64,000 nucleotides of DNA from Cordia subcordata (taxonomy: Eukaryota; Streptophyta; Magnoliopsida; Boraginales; Cordiaceae). A model generated the notes under the pieces. That model saw nothing but the letters and a program-made list of their open reading frames with translations, did no database searches and had not been told where the DNA came from. Below are positions 1 to 11,480 of the stretch, piece by piece; positions within the stretch are counted from its first letter, which is position 1; every line of letters starts with the position of its first letter. The stretch covers positions 8,866,001 through 8,930,000 of the forward strand of contig JAPTOF010000014.1 of assembly GCA_028554755.1 (NCBI GenBank). Direction: 5' to 3'. Both the position numbers and the translations under genes were made by a program.

Positions 1-133
1 AGGTTTTAGGTTGAGTAGTAAAATTCTAATATTTCTTTCTTTTATAACTATTTTATAACAAATAAAAATATTTACTTTAAATAAATGAAAATTTTGAATT
101 CCTTTCTTTGCTTAGAAAGAGTAGGAGGCAAAT

Positions 134-390
134 AAATAAACAAGGGGCATAGGTGATTAGGGTGGTGACACCCTGACAACGCGGGATCGAGTCCGTGTGG
201 CGGCAGTACTCCGCTGAAATATTACGGGGGCTGTTGCTGGATTTCCACGCCCGTTGGTCCTCTCCCTGGTCGGGCTGCCACTCACGCACATCCCTCGATT
301 TACCTCCCACCTGGTTAAGGGGCCTCTGGCCAAGTGGGAAAGGGATTCTCCTTTGGTTAATCCTTTTAGAAAAAAAATAAACAAGGGGCA
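134..390 (+). mobile_element. SINE with 16-bp target-site duplications
   Basis: A 225-bp body (150-374) lies between two identical 16-bp direct repeats, AAATAAACAAGGGGCA, at 134-149 and 375-390. The body starts with a tRNA-like segment (an A-box-like stretch near 150-165 and a B-box-like GGGATCGAGTCC near 183-194), continues with a GC-rich body and ends in an A-run just before the second repeat. This is the structure of a plant tRNA-derived SINE inserted by LINE machinery. The perfect target duplication points to a fairly young insertion. It sits upstream of the FATB leader. Short reading frames crossing it are not genes. Confidence 0.85.
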
Positions 391-1832
391 AATACAGGTG
401 TACAAGAGTAGGGTGTTGAAATCAATGACGAAAGGCGCCAGGTGGGTACTTTAAGAAGGCGGGCCTCTCCCCTACGCCCAAAACCGCTGGCAAGTGGCTT
501 CTCTCTCCTTTTTCTCCTCACCCAAAACAGAAAGCAGAAGAAAAAATTGCTTTTGTTGAAAAAGAAATAACAGACAAGAGACACAGATATTGAGCAGCAG
601 CAATCTCAAACCCCTCAGAGACCACTTGAATCTTTTCCTTTGCATTATAAAAAAAGAAACCAATAAATAGTGTTGTCTTTTTGACACATTTCTCATTTTT
701 CATATGCTTATACGTACAAGATATCATATCTATTCCTCATTTTCTCCAGAATCTTCTCAACTGTCAAAAGGGTACGTGTGTTTCTCTTAACCTCTTCATA
801 TATTTGAAATAGTTTGAATTTTCTTCATTGGTTCTATGCTGTTTTGATCTGTTACTTCATTGGGAAAATTTCGGATTTTCTTTTGTTTTTTTGTTTGTTT
901 GAAAGCTCAGATCTGCCCTTCCTGTTTTATCGTATATATAAATGTTTGCATTGTTAAGGCTGTTTAGTTTTCAAATTTTTTTTGAATGTGAACTTTTTGT
1001 TTTCGAATTTATCGACTTGTGTTGTCTTTTAGGAATGCGTTTGAAATGCTCCTTGTTTTTTTTTTTTCCGGGTCTTTTCTAGAGTATTCAAATTTACTTT
1101 GTTTTAAACTATGGAGGTTGATTGATGAGCATAATAATAAAGGAAATTGAAAAAAAATGATGAAAAAGTTTTGTTTTTGAATATCATATGGTGGTGGATT
1201 TAATTTGGTTACCAAACCAAAGAAAAGTTTGCATCTTTGTAATTCCTATTGTTCGCATTTTAATTCATACAAAAGGCAATCCTGTGTATGAAGCTCTGAC
1301 CCGGGTCCGCGAAAGGGTTCGACTCGTATTTTCTTAGGTGGAAAACTCAGCGCTTCAGAAAGAAGGTTGAATATACTCTAAAAAAATGCTTAGTCACTCT
1401 TTACTAATTTTTGCTTTTGGCTGCTATTTATCTCCATGTATGTCTGTGTTTCTTAATTTTTTGGCTTCTGGGATGTGTCTGTGTGTGCTGAGAATTCCCC
1501 ATGGATGTTTCTTGATAGCAAAACTCAGTGGCGGAAAATTGCATGTTAATGTTGATTCTCGAACATCTGGAGATGATTCATAGTTATACTTTCGTCAAGC
1601 GATTTTGTGCCTTTTTTTTTCCTGGGTGTGGAACAATTTTGAATAGAGTTTTAGTACATTCTCATGTGTTATTTCTATTTATGTGCAGAGGGGACAGGTC
1701 TCACTTTGGAGTATCCCGGTGATCATTCAAACAAATTACTTCACTTGCGCCTGATTTTAAAATTTGCACAGTTTGTAGGCGATTTGTGCTCTTCAATATT
1801 CTTTGGTTGATTTGGCAGATATATATCTCATC
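391..1832 (+). promoter_or_regulatory. FATB: FATB upstream region and probable leader intron
   Basis: This stretch has no protein gene. A pyrimidine-rich tract near 500-540 and A-rich DNA to about 760 resemble a promoter and 5' leader. A good donor (GGGTACGTG near 770) and acceptors ending in GCAG near 1688 or GGCAG at 1819 suggest one intron in the 5' untranslated leader, as is common in plant FatB genes. The choice of acceptor, the TATA box and the transcription start cannot be settled by eye. Confidence 0.5.
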
Positions 1833-4800
1833 ATGGTTGCGACTGCTGCTACTTCTATGTTTTTCCCTGTTGCTTCTCCACCACCTGATTCTGGTGCAAA
1901 AGCCTCTGGGAAGCTTGAAGGAAGTGTGCCTGTTGGTGCAGATGTGCAGGGGATTAAGTCAAAATCCACGTCTTCTAGGAAATTAAAGGTCAAGGCCCAT
2001 GTCCAATCACCTTCAAAGGTTAACGGAACCAAGGCTGGTGTTGTGGATGGACTCAAGATTGACGATGAGTTTACACCATCTCCTGCTCCAAGAACTTTTA
2101 TCAATCAGTTGCCTGACTGGAGCTTTCTCCTTGCTGCCATCACAACTATCTTCTTGGCAGCAGAGAAGCAATGGATGATGCTTGACTGGAAGCCTAAGCG
2201 GCCTGACATGCTTATTGATCCCTTTGGTTTAGGGAGAATGTTCCAGGATGGTTTAGTTTTCCGCCAGAACTTCAGTATTAGATCTTATGAAATAGGAGCT
2301 GATCGGACTGCGTCTATAGACACACTCATGAATCATTTGCAGGTAACAGTGAAGCATTTATATCATTGTGAATTAATCGTTCTCTTTTACTCATCTTATC
2401 TGTGAAAAGGAGCCAGAATACTAAATATTCATATAGTTTGATATAATTATATCCTCACAAGGTCAAGTTGATTTTGCAGGAAACGGCTCTTAACCATGTA
2501 AAGAATGAAGGTCTCCTTGGTGATGGTTTTGGTTCGACTCCAGAAATGTGCAAAAGAAATTTAATTTGGGTGGTCACCAAAATGCAGGTTCTGGTCAATC
2601 GTTATCCTACTTGGTAAATTGCATTATCCTTTTCCAGCTATTAAGTCTGTAAACTGGTCAGTTTAACTTAAATTTGGGGGTCACTCCTTGATGCAAGGCA
2701 TTTCAAAGCAGAGAGGCAAATATACATGACCTGTTGACATATCCTCTCCTCCATTTCATAATAAGAGCCTATTACATAAAATCACAGGGAGAAGTACCTC
2801 CCTTTTGCCCAAAAAAGAGCCTATTACACTTAATTTTTGAAGACGGATCCTCCTTTTCAGTATTCATAGATAAATTACAATATGCTTTTATTACAGAACA
2901 CTGTGGGATGTAGTTTACAAAGTTTTTGTTACGTGGAACATATGACATGTAAATGAGATTTACCATAATGATAATGTGAAGCTCAAGTTTTATTCTCATT
3001 GCAGGGGTGATGTTGTTCAAGTAGACACCTGGGTATCTGCATCAGGAAAGAATGGCATGCGCAGGGATTGGCTTTTCCGTGATAGTAAAACAGGAGACAT
3101 ATTGACAAGAGCATCAGGGTAGGAAAATTTCATTTTGTTTTGTTGCTAGTTATGACCAGTCTCAATATTGTGGTCTTACTAATATAAAGTAGTTGTTGCG
3201 GAGGTCTTTTGATTTAAATTATAGCACTTGCATTTAAAATGTTCTCTAGGCTCAATTAATGTGTTAGCAACAACTTTATTAAATCCAGTAACTTGTGTAC
3301 TTAGCTTAGTGATGATGATGAAAAGAGCAATTAACATGTGAATAAAAACATTTACTTGCGTGAACCTGTCTCTCTTGCTAATGAATTAATATCTCCTGCC
3401 TCAACTAACTATGTTATTCCTTGTTTTGGAATTTTGGTTGGAATTATTTCAGCCTATCAGTCATGATGAATAAAGAAACAAGGAGATTAGCCAAAATACC
3501 GGATGAGGTGCGAGCTGAAATAGGACGCTATTTTGTGGATTCGCCTCCTATGGTGGTTGAACACAGCAAGAAGCTAGCAAAACTTGATGGTAATACAGCT
3601 GATTATGTTCGTACTGGATTAACAGTAAGTCAAAGTTTCTTCTTGTTTATGACTGTTTATATCTTATGCAGCATAAATTGTTTGGCTTGTGATATTTTTA
3701 GTCGTTTAATTATGCTTTTGTGCAATACAATGCTTCAGGCAAGATGGAGTGATCTAGATGTGAATCAGCATGTTAACAATGTAAAATATGTTAGCTGGAT
3801 TCTGGAGGTAAATCTAATGTGTCCACATTACCTATTACCTTCTATGTAATGAATATTTGTTTATTTACACATGGGAGTCCTTGTTAAGTTTGAGTTGGCA
3901 CATTTATTGGGATGCTAATGCAAACAAATTAGTGTGATTCTTTGCGGATGGTAAAGGAAAACAATTTAATAAATTAGATAAATTCTCAAAGCGTATGTTT
4001 TTTGCTTGAAACGTGGAGGTTCTGGAAATATAGAGAATAAGCATCTGACTTTTGGTTTCCTCGTCCCTGATGTAGCTGAAATCTTTGATAAGAATCTCTC
4101 TATGTTATAACCATCACAAATAGAAAAAATTCTCAAATTTGGAAAATGAAGGTGTGGTTTCAAGTTATGGTAAAATATATCAAATTGTGACTTCCATTGC
4201 TTCTAAAGACTCTCCCTTATTTTGACTAGCATCCTGGCCATCAAAACCTTATTACGCTGCCTCTATACTGGCACTGTTCACCCATAAGTGATATTTATCA
4301 TAATTAAGAGATATCTGAAATGTTTATTAGAAATGAATTTACGGCTAACTGCCACCCATTCTTAAATTTGGAACAGTCAACCAAGCATTTCTTGATCAAT
4401 TTGCTTCATTAAGAAAAATTGCAAATTTGAGAATGCATGATGGAGTGGTTGAATGTTGTCATCCATTTGATAATGTAATTTTCATCATGCATTCTGCTAG
4501 AGTTAAGCATTCCTTCTCGTGCATGCTTCTTGGGGGTAAAAGATACTTGTCCTTGTAAACCACCAAATCCCTCTATTTTTTATGTATTTAATAGATAAGT
4601 TGTAGGCTTTTGAAATATCCTTTAAGATTATTTGCAATCTGATTGCATGGCTACTTTTCTGTCCTTTATGTTTCTGTTTCAGAGTGCTCCCTCTCATATC
4701 TTGGAGACCCATGAGCTCAGTAGCATGACTCTGGAGTACAGGAGGGAGTGTAAAAAGGACAGTTTGGTGCAGTCCCTCACCTCTGTGTCCGGCAATGGTG

Positions 4801-4952
4801 AAGGTGATTTGGCCAATGCTGGTTACATAGAGTGCCAGCATTTGGTTCGACTTGAGAGTGGGGCTGAGATCGTTAAGGGCAGGACTGAATGGAGGCCGAA
4901 AGATGCTAATAGAATTGGAAGTGTGGTTCAGCTTTCAGCCGAAAGCGCCTAA
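1833..4952 (+). CDS. FATB: Palmitoyl-acyl carrier protein thioesterase, chloroplastic (FatB)
   Basis: Plastid acyl-ACP thioesterase that hydrolyses saturated acyl-ACP, mainly 16:0, releasing free fatty acid for export to the cytosol. Six coding exons join in frame with GT-AG introns: 1833-2342, 2480-2613, 3005-3118, 3453-3624, 3739-3807 and 4683-4952, giving 422 residues, the usual FatB length. The N-terminus (MVATAATSMFFPVASPP) looks like a plastid transit peptide; a hydrophobic segment follows (about residues 99-110) and then the conserved LDWKPKRPDM. The hot-dog catalytic region keeps Asp317, Asn319 and His321 (DLDVNQHVNN, exon 5) and Glu355-Cys356 (RRECKKDS, exon 6); the Asp-to-Glu spacing equals that described for Umbellularia FatB. 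The ATG at 1833 is chosen because an upstream in-frame extension adds only leader-like residues. I see no disabling change. The 3' untranslated region probably ends near 5.1-5.2 kb, after a CT microsatellite. Confidence 0.96.
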
Positions 4953-5315
4953 TGGTGTTCTTCACACGGCTGGGGTAGAACTGGTCTTGTTTGTCTGTGC
5001 CACAATGCCTGTGTAGATCCTACTTGTACTCTTCCATTCACATATGCTTCTCTCTCTCTCTCTCTTGTTTCTTGTTTTCTTTTTCTTTCTCCTTTTTGCT
5101 TTGGAAAATAGGGATACATACATATTGAGTCAATGTAAGTAGCCAATGTTTTACTTTTTACCCTCTCTCCGCCTCTAGCTGCTATTCAACTTCTTAGCTG
5201 GATTTGCATTTATGAATTCTGCTAGTAATGCAGATCTTTCATTCTGGTAATTCTTTTTTCTACGTAAAGTGGCATTTAACCGTTGGCGTGTGGTCCATCT
5301 TGATGCTCTACCAAC

Positions 5316-6581
5316 TAGGTTTGTACACGGTCCGGTTCAATTTGGAGACTTGAAAATTTTCAGAGCCATCTCAAACTTTTGGTTCTTAAATATTTTGGAA
5401 TTATAATTGTACTGGAAGAAAAAATCTCTGTACCATACCATTCTAAATTTTTAGGATAATTTGATACAGGTATTCGGTTTTCTCGACACATTCATTGAGA
5501 TTGTTTGTGATGGGATTTGAGCCTTTGTACACCTATTTAGTAATTTCCATATATTTTAGAGAGATTGTTTGTATATTAATAGAATTTCAATTGACAAAAT
5601 ATATAAAGGGAAAATTTAGTCTGATTATGCTAATTATATTATAAAATTTAGTTTGTCATATAATTAGAATAAATTAAGTTTGGTTAGTTTATACATTAAA
5701 TCATTAAGTTAGTGATTAAATAATATAATAAAAATCAATTACGCTTATTGTAGTTAGATTAAAAATAACAAGTTACATAAACAAGGTTAATAAAAAAAAA
5801 TGTAATATAAACAACATCAATTAAATACTATTGGTTTAAGTTAGTAGGGAATTAAATTGATAATATAATTAAAATTAACTAATGCATATATTAATATATT
5901 AATAGTTGACATTATTTTTAGGATTACTAGTTGCAATGTTTGAAAATTAACTGTATTCTCTTCTAACCTTGTTACACCTTATTCACTTTTTCAAAAATTA
6001 TATCATAAACTACAATTAACATGTATATAAAAGTTAATATGATTAAGATAATTATTATAAAATTAATTTAGTAACTAAGAAATATGATATAAGTTTACTA
6101 GGGTAATTGTGATTAAATTTAACCCTAAGATACATGATATAAGTTCATTATGATAGTTGTGAAATATACATAGAGATTAGAATCAAGTGTGATTATATTA
6201 TATTATATTATACATACATACAGATATATATATATATAAGAATTTATAAATTTTTATGGCCTCAAAATAAAAATATTAATATTAAAATATTTAAAATTTG
6301 TCATATTAACATATATAATATTAATATTAAAGATTATACATAACTATTAATATTAAAAATTTGATTCTTTTAGTTCGATCCAGATTGGTACAATTTCAAT
6401 TCAGCCCGGTACAATTCTTATTACGATTCTCAAACGAGATCCAGAATTATACCATAAATAAATTTTTAGTTTTGTTCAATTCGGTTCTTATTAGTAAAGT
6501 CAACGAAGCTTTTGATCTTGGTACCATTAGGTACGATTTCTTGGTTCAGTTTGGGATCTTGAAATCCCATGTACAACCCTA
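5316..6581. mobile_element. hAT-like non-autonomous element, old
   Basis: The ends are inverted: TAGGTTTGTACACGG at the left and TGTACAACCCTA at the right, the TAGGG-TGTACA type seen in many plant hAT MITEs. Both subterminal regions carry CGGTTCAATT- and TTCGGTTC-like motifs. The 1.27-kb interior is very AT-rich without coding potential. The flanking 8-mers match poorly (CTACCAAC against ATATCGAC), so the target duplication is decayed or the right end is misplaced. Confidence 0.5.
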
Positions 6582-6757
6582 ATATCGACCCGCTTATGTA
6601 TGTGATCTTTCATCAAAGATGCCAATGGTCGTGGAAATGGGAATGAATTCACTCCTATTCTTAGAACATTATGAATGGAATTTAACGGTTATCAATAATT
6701 AATTCAATAGATATAGGTAGTTTATAATCTTTGTAATTTATTGATGCTCATATACAT

Positions 6758-7749
6758 TGCTGAGGAGGATTTTTTTGAAAAATACCCTACTGTGTAATTT
6801 TTTTTTTTTAAATTACTCTAGTTTGAAACACGTGTTTAAAAATACCCTATTTGGTAATTCAAGTAACTTTCAATAATTCAATTATAAAAAAAAGACGTTG
6901 TTTCAAATTTTAAATTAGCTGATGAGATACGCAGCATTAGGACTCGAAATCGGTAATTCAATTACCGCACAGTAATTCAAATACTGAAAGATAATTGAAT
7001 TACCGAACGGTACCTGGGCATTTTAATGCAACAGTCCTTCCCACTCCTCCCTCGCCTGCGATCATCTTCTTCCCCATTCCTCCCCTTCCCCCCATTCTCC
7101 CATGGCAAAACCCTTTTAAAATCAACCATTTTTACAAAACAAAAGCCCCAAGTCTAGGAAATAGCCTCTTGTAGTTTGATAACTTTTACTGATTTGTATT
7201 TGCTATATATTTGACTTTCATATGTATTTGTTATGTCCATATGTTTTTATATATGTATATATTGTATACGTATATATTGTATACATATTGGAATATAGGA
7301 ATTTATTCAATTGTAAGAATTGATTGGAATTTATGAGTTTTTTGGATTTATCATTTTAGTAATGATTAATTGACCATTATTATTGTGATTGTTATTATTA
7401 TTAATATAATTTTTGATTAATTATTTTTATTTTTATTTTTACTGTTGTGAAATCATTATTATTTTAATTATATGATTGCAAGATATATTATCATTATTAT
7501 ATCATTTAGTACGAAATCTTTCTGTCATGCTATCTGATTTTGGTAATTCGACTACCGAACGGTAATTCAATTACCGAATTTTGAAAATCTTTCTGCCACG
7601 CTGTCAAACAAGAAATTTCCAACAATTCAATTACCGTTAACGATAATTCAAAGACCGAAAAGGGTTCTTTTAAAAATGCATCTTAAACTAGATTAATTTT
7701 TATTAGGATATCAAAAACTAGAGAAATTTTCAAAAAATCCTAATGAGGA
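6758..7749. mobile_element. Mutator-like non-autonomous element with long TIRs
   Basis: The element proper is 6767-7740. It begins GGATTTTTTTGAAAAAT and ends with the inverted match ATTTTCAAAAAATCC; similarity between the arms extends a few hundred bases inward. The flanking 9-mers TGCTGAGGA and TAATGAGGA agree at 7 of 9 positions, as expected for an aged Mutator target duplication. The arms carry the palindrome CGGTAATTCAATTACCG (6951-6967 and 7560-7576) plus variants. The core is AT-rich with no gene. Confidence 0.65.
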
Positions 7750-7914
7750 CCACCAAATATTTTCTGAAAATGTAATCCTAGAATTTTGAACTTGTGGGGT
7801 TAGCTGTCTTGGTTCTCGTCTCATCTTGTCAAATCCAATCACCGGCCTGAACCAGTTTTCCAGTAGAGCGCTGACGGATGTCCAAGAGGGAAAATTCTTC
7901 AAAAACAGTGGAAT

Positions 7915-9215
7915 GCTTTGAAAAACAACCCGTTAAAGAGGCGCAATTCTTTTGTCAGGTTGGGTTGATGTCGGTCCAGGTCGACCCAATGAAAAAATGA
8001 CAAGTGGCTTTACAGTCAACGTAAGATGTAAATATGTAAAGGTATTGTTATTATGACAACTCTTATCTACTTTACATTAAAAGGACAAAAACTGAGGGCT
8101 CGTTCGGTAATGCGGTAAAAAATTTTAAAAACGAAAATTAGAATTATAAATAAAAAATTATCAATAACAATTAAAAATAAAAATTGTAAATACGTTTGGT
8201 TAAATTATAAAATTTAAAAACAAAAACCAAAAATATGTTTGGTTGTCCGTAATTTACAAACTATTTTTATCTCTTATTTTCCATTTTAGTATTTTATGTT
8301 AAATAGAACACATGAAAATATTTGAGAATATTTTGTAAAAGAACAACGAGAATATTATAAAATTGATTTATTTTTTTTAAAATTATAATTTCAAAAAATA
8401 AGTTTAATTATTTTGAGAATATAATTTTATTTTTAATTTTGAATTTTTAAAATTTTTCATTTATTATTTTATTAGTTTATTTTTTGAATGTTTCTAAAGA
8501 TAATAAATTATTTTTAAAAAATATTTATAAAAATATTTATTTATAAAAATAATTTTTATTTAATTCTTAAAATATTCTTAATTTCCTAAAACTAATTATA
8601 ATTTGTTAAAATATTTTTTAAAAATAAATTTAGTTTATCAAAATAATTTTTAAATGTATTTTTAATTTATTAAAATTATTTTCAATTTGTAAAATTATTT
8701 TCAAGATATTTTTAATTTTTTAAAAATATTTTTTCATTTATTAAAAATATTTTTTCAAAATATTTTTAATTATTTTTTGAAAATTTCTTTTTGTAAAATC
8801 AATTTTATTTTTAAAATTATTTTCTAAAATATTTTTGAAAAAGTATTTTCAAAATAATTTTTTTTAAAATATATTTTTTAATAATTTTAATTTTAATAAT
8901 TATTTTTCAAAAAATTAATAAGTTCACATTAATTTTGAAAAGATAATTCTAAAAGGTATTCAGTATAAAGTATATAAAAGTTTTGAAAATCTGTTGCTAC
9001 AACATGAGAAAACCACTTTTTCTCATTTATTAAAGTTATAAAAACAGGTTGTTGGTTTTTATTTTTCCAGAAAACAAAAACAGAAACAAACGAATTGGTT
9101 TTCAAATTATGATCAACAAAAGCAGAAAATCGGAAACAGCAACGAGCCCTAAGTAAACTATCATTGTAGCCATGCCCAGTTTCCCGCGTAATGTTAACCA
9201 TGGTTTGGGATAGTT
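7915..9215. repeat. Dispersed repeat, interrupted by a 1.06-kb insertion
   Basis: The outer parts (about 7915-8094 and 9151-9215) match, as reverse complement, the uninterrupted segment at about 13815-14040, sharing blocks such as GGGAAACTGGGCATG and GCCACTTGTCATT. The copy at 13.8 kb lacks the 8095-9150 block. I do not recognise the family and see no coding capacity. Confidence 0.7.
8095..9150. mobile_element. MITE-like element with AGGGCTCGTT inverted ends
   Basis: The left end is AGGGCTCGTTCGG and the right end AACGAGCCCT, perfect inverted repeats for the outer 10 bases. Subterminal GTTTGGTTGTCC and ACAAACGAATTGG motifs follow, and the interior is extremely AT-rich. The related repeat at 13.8 kb continues straight across this position, which proves an insertion. 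The target duplication is unclear, so hAT or PIF membership is open. Confidence 0.65.
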
Positions 9216-9472
9216 GCTGACGGTTATAATATTGTATCAAGCTCACTTTTGGCGATAACAACTTCCAGTGACCTCGCCAAAAAAAAAAAATCAGTCCCAA
9301 AACTAGGTGACGTGGACAATGGTGATAAATCGAATAATTGGTGTCTTCTGTTGTTTTATACTAATTGCACGTGTTATTATACTAATTTTTAAGTAGATGA
9401 CTAAATATTTGGTAACTATAGACTATAGAACATTAAATATGTAATGGTTGTGCTTTTCACGTAGTTGCGAAC

Positions 9473-9992
9473 TATGTATAATATTCCAAAAGAAATCCAG
9501 AACTAGCAACTGCTGGTGGTATGTCTAAAACTGAGCAAGGAATGTGGGTCTCAAGTTTGCCACTAATTTTGGGGTTGCATCGAATAATGTAGCAGAAGTC
9601 AAAGCTTTGCTGGAAGGGCTTTAGATGGCCGGGGATAGAGTACCACCGAAACTAGAAATAGAATTTGACTCACAACTACTAGTTAGCTGGATGAAGGGTT
9701 GTCGGGCGCCAAGGTGTAACCTCTTATCATTAATCGAAGAATGCAAGAATTTGTTAGAGAGCAGCCCAAGATTCATGTTGAGGGATATCTATAGGAAAAC
9801 AAATAAAAGTGCTGATTGGGTTGCAAATTATGATTTACAATTATCACTTGGAGCCATTGAATCAATGAACCTTCATGTCAAGTAAAATTCATTCTTGGCA
9901 AAGACTTGAAGGGGGCCGCCTCCCAAAAACTAGTTTCTCATTAATTTGACGTAGCCTCCGTTGTTAAAAAAAAAAAAAGTTATGTATAATAT
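9473..9992 (+). mobile_element. 5'-truncated LINE with RNase H remnant and poly(A)
   Basis: Direct repeats TATGTATAATAT at 9473-9484 and 9981-9992 flank a unit ending in an A13 tract (about 9966-9978). Before the tail, 9540-9885 encodes the C-terminal RNase H-like (RVT_3) part of a plant LINE: an AEVKALLEGL segment, an in-frame TAG, then EFDSQLLVSWMKG and NKSADWVA. The stop and the severe 5' truncation make it a dead copy. Only an 86-codon open stretch remains (9625-9885). Confidence 0.85.
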
Positions 9993-10606
9993 ACATATTT
10001 TGTATGTTGTGCATTTTCTTGTTTGATGCGTGTCTAAAGGAAAATTTAAGATTTTGAAATTGGAAGTTTCTTAATTGGAGGGTTCGAACCCCCTTCACTT
10101 CGGGTAAAGATGTTCGACTGGGCGAAACTTTTTTTTTAATGAATTTGTATGCCTTATAAACTTCCACACCTCTATGCATCTCCAAGATTTCAAGCTCTAG
10201 TGTTCATCTTCTTCTAAAATGCTCCCAAGAAATAAGTCTACTTCCTCCTATCCTAAGGTAAGTAGATATAACAGGCAATGCTAAGGAAATCCATTTTATG
10301 GTGTATTTAAAGAACCTGTTCGTGAAACGCTAAATGCCTATGCTGCTCCTCTACAATGGCACAAGAAGGAAATTTTTCCTGAATATGTTCTGTATTGGAC
10401 AAGCCACGTGTTGATAAATTAGGTAAGGATTCTCTAAACCCATAGTGGTCCGCTTGCAAATATTTTGGAACCATTTACAGTACTTCGTTTTAACATCGAG
10501 ATGTCAATCCTGGAAACACCATTTCGCCTTTGTTATTAGAAAAATATCTATATGTGAAGGAGATTTTAGATACCCAAAGGACTATTTTTCCTCTATGCAG
10601 AAGAAG
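9993..10606. other. No gene seen
   Basis: AT-rich DNA. It includes a GGTTCGAACCCCC motif near 10078 followed by TTCGACTGGGCGAAAC, the first unit of a degenerate repeat set that recurs to 12.8 kb. No coding signal. Confidence 0.6.
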
Positions 10607-10931
10607 TATATTTGGTTTGCCCTTTTTCCATTAAATTATTTTACGCTAATATGTGCGTAAAGGGAGAAATTAGTGGACAACAAGAAATTTATAGTATACA
10701 TTATGAAAGAAAAATTAGGTTATCTCCTGAAGTTGTGAACTTTCTTAGAATTTCTCTTCCATAACATATATTATGAATTTTTCTTCATAGTATAAAAATT
10801 CATAATTTTGGGAGATAACGTAATTTTTCTTCTATAATGTATACTATGAATTTCTCTTTGTCCACTGCTTTCTCCCTTTACCCACATATTAGCATAAAAT
10901 AATTTAATGGACAAAGGGCAAACCAAATATA
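10607..10931. repeat. Foldback (inverted-repeat) element
   Basis: An arm at 10607-10741 is the imperfect reverse complement of 10798-10931. Both carry TATATTTGGTTTGCCC at the tips and AGTATACATTATA-like and TTATCTCC segments further in, separated by a loop of about 56 bp. The transcript would form a hairpin of about 130 bp. It could be a foldback MITE or a hairpin small-RNA source; no target duplication was found. Confidence 0.75.
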
Positions 10932-11480
10932 TTTTGTAGTCTTGTATATGTAATGAAAAATATATAGTTTTTATATAAATTTGTGAATTCTTTTATAAAT
11001 TTTCATAGTCAAATTTTTATAGTTCAGTCATTCCACAAATTCATATTGAAGAATGTTTAGTTTGTTTATATATATCTATATGTCACTCTACGAAATTCAT
11101 AATCTTGATACAAATTTTTATAGTCCACTATATTTATTGAAAAATTTATAGACTTGCTCTGAAAATTTGTACATCTGTGTACGAAATTTATAGTTTTTTC
11201 ACAAAATTTTGTAGTCTATATATGTAATGAAAAATCTATAGTTTTTTATACACCTTTGTGCCTTCTTGCAAGTCTATAGTCAAATTTTATAGTTTAGTCT
11301 TTTTACAAAATCATATTGAAGAATGTGTAATTTGTTTATATATATCTATACGTTATTCTACAAAATTCATAACAATGATGCAAATTTCTATAGTCCACTG
11401 TATGTGTTGCAAAATTTATAGAGTTGCTCTAAATTTTATAGTCCATTTATGTATTGTAAAATTTATAGAGTTGCTCGAAG
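10932..11480. repeat. Tandem duplication, two diverged units of about 275 bp
   Basis: Each unit starts with ATTTTGTAGTC followed by TATATGTAATGAAAAAT and carries the same order of blocks, including CATATTGAAGAATGT and TTTGTTTATATATATCTATA. The units start near 10932 and 11207. Numerous TATAGT motifs give short open frames without coding character. Confidence 0.7.

Noticed and set aside
10060..10120. Possible tRNA gene around GGTTCGAACCCCC
   Set aside because: Only the T-arm-like word is present; no acceptor, D or anticodon stems can be paired.
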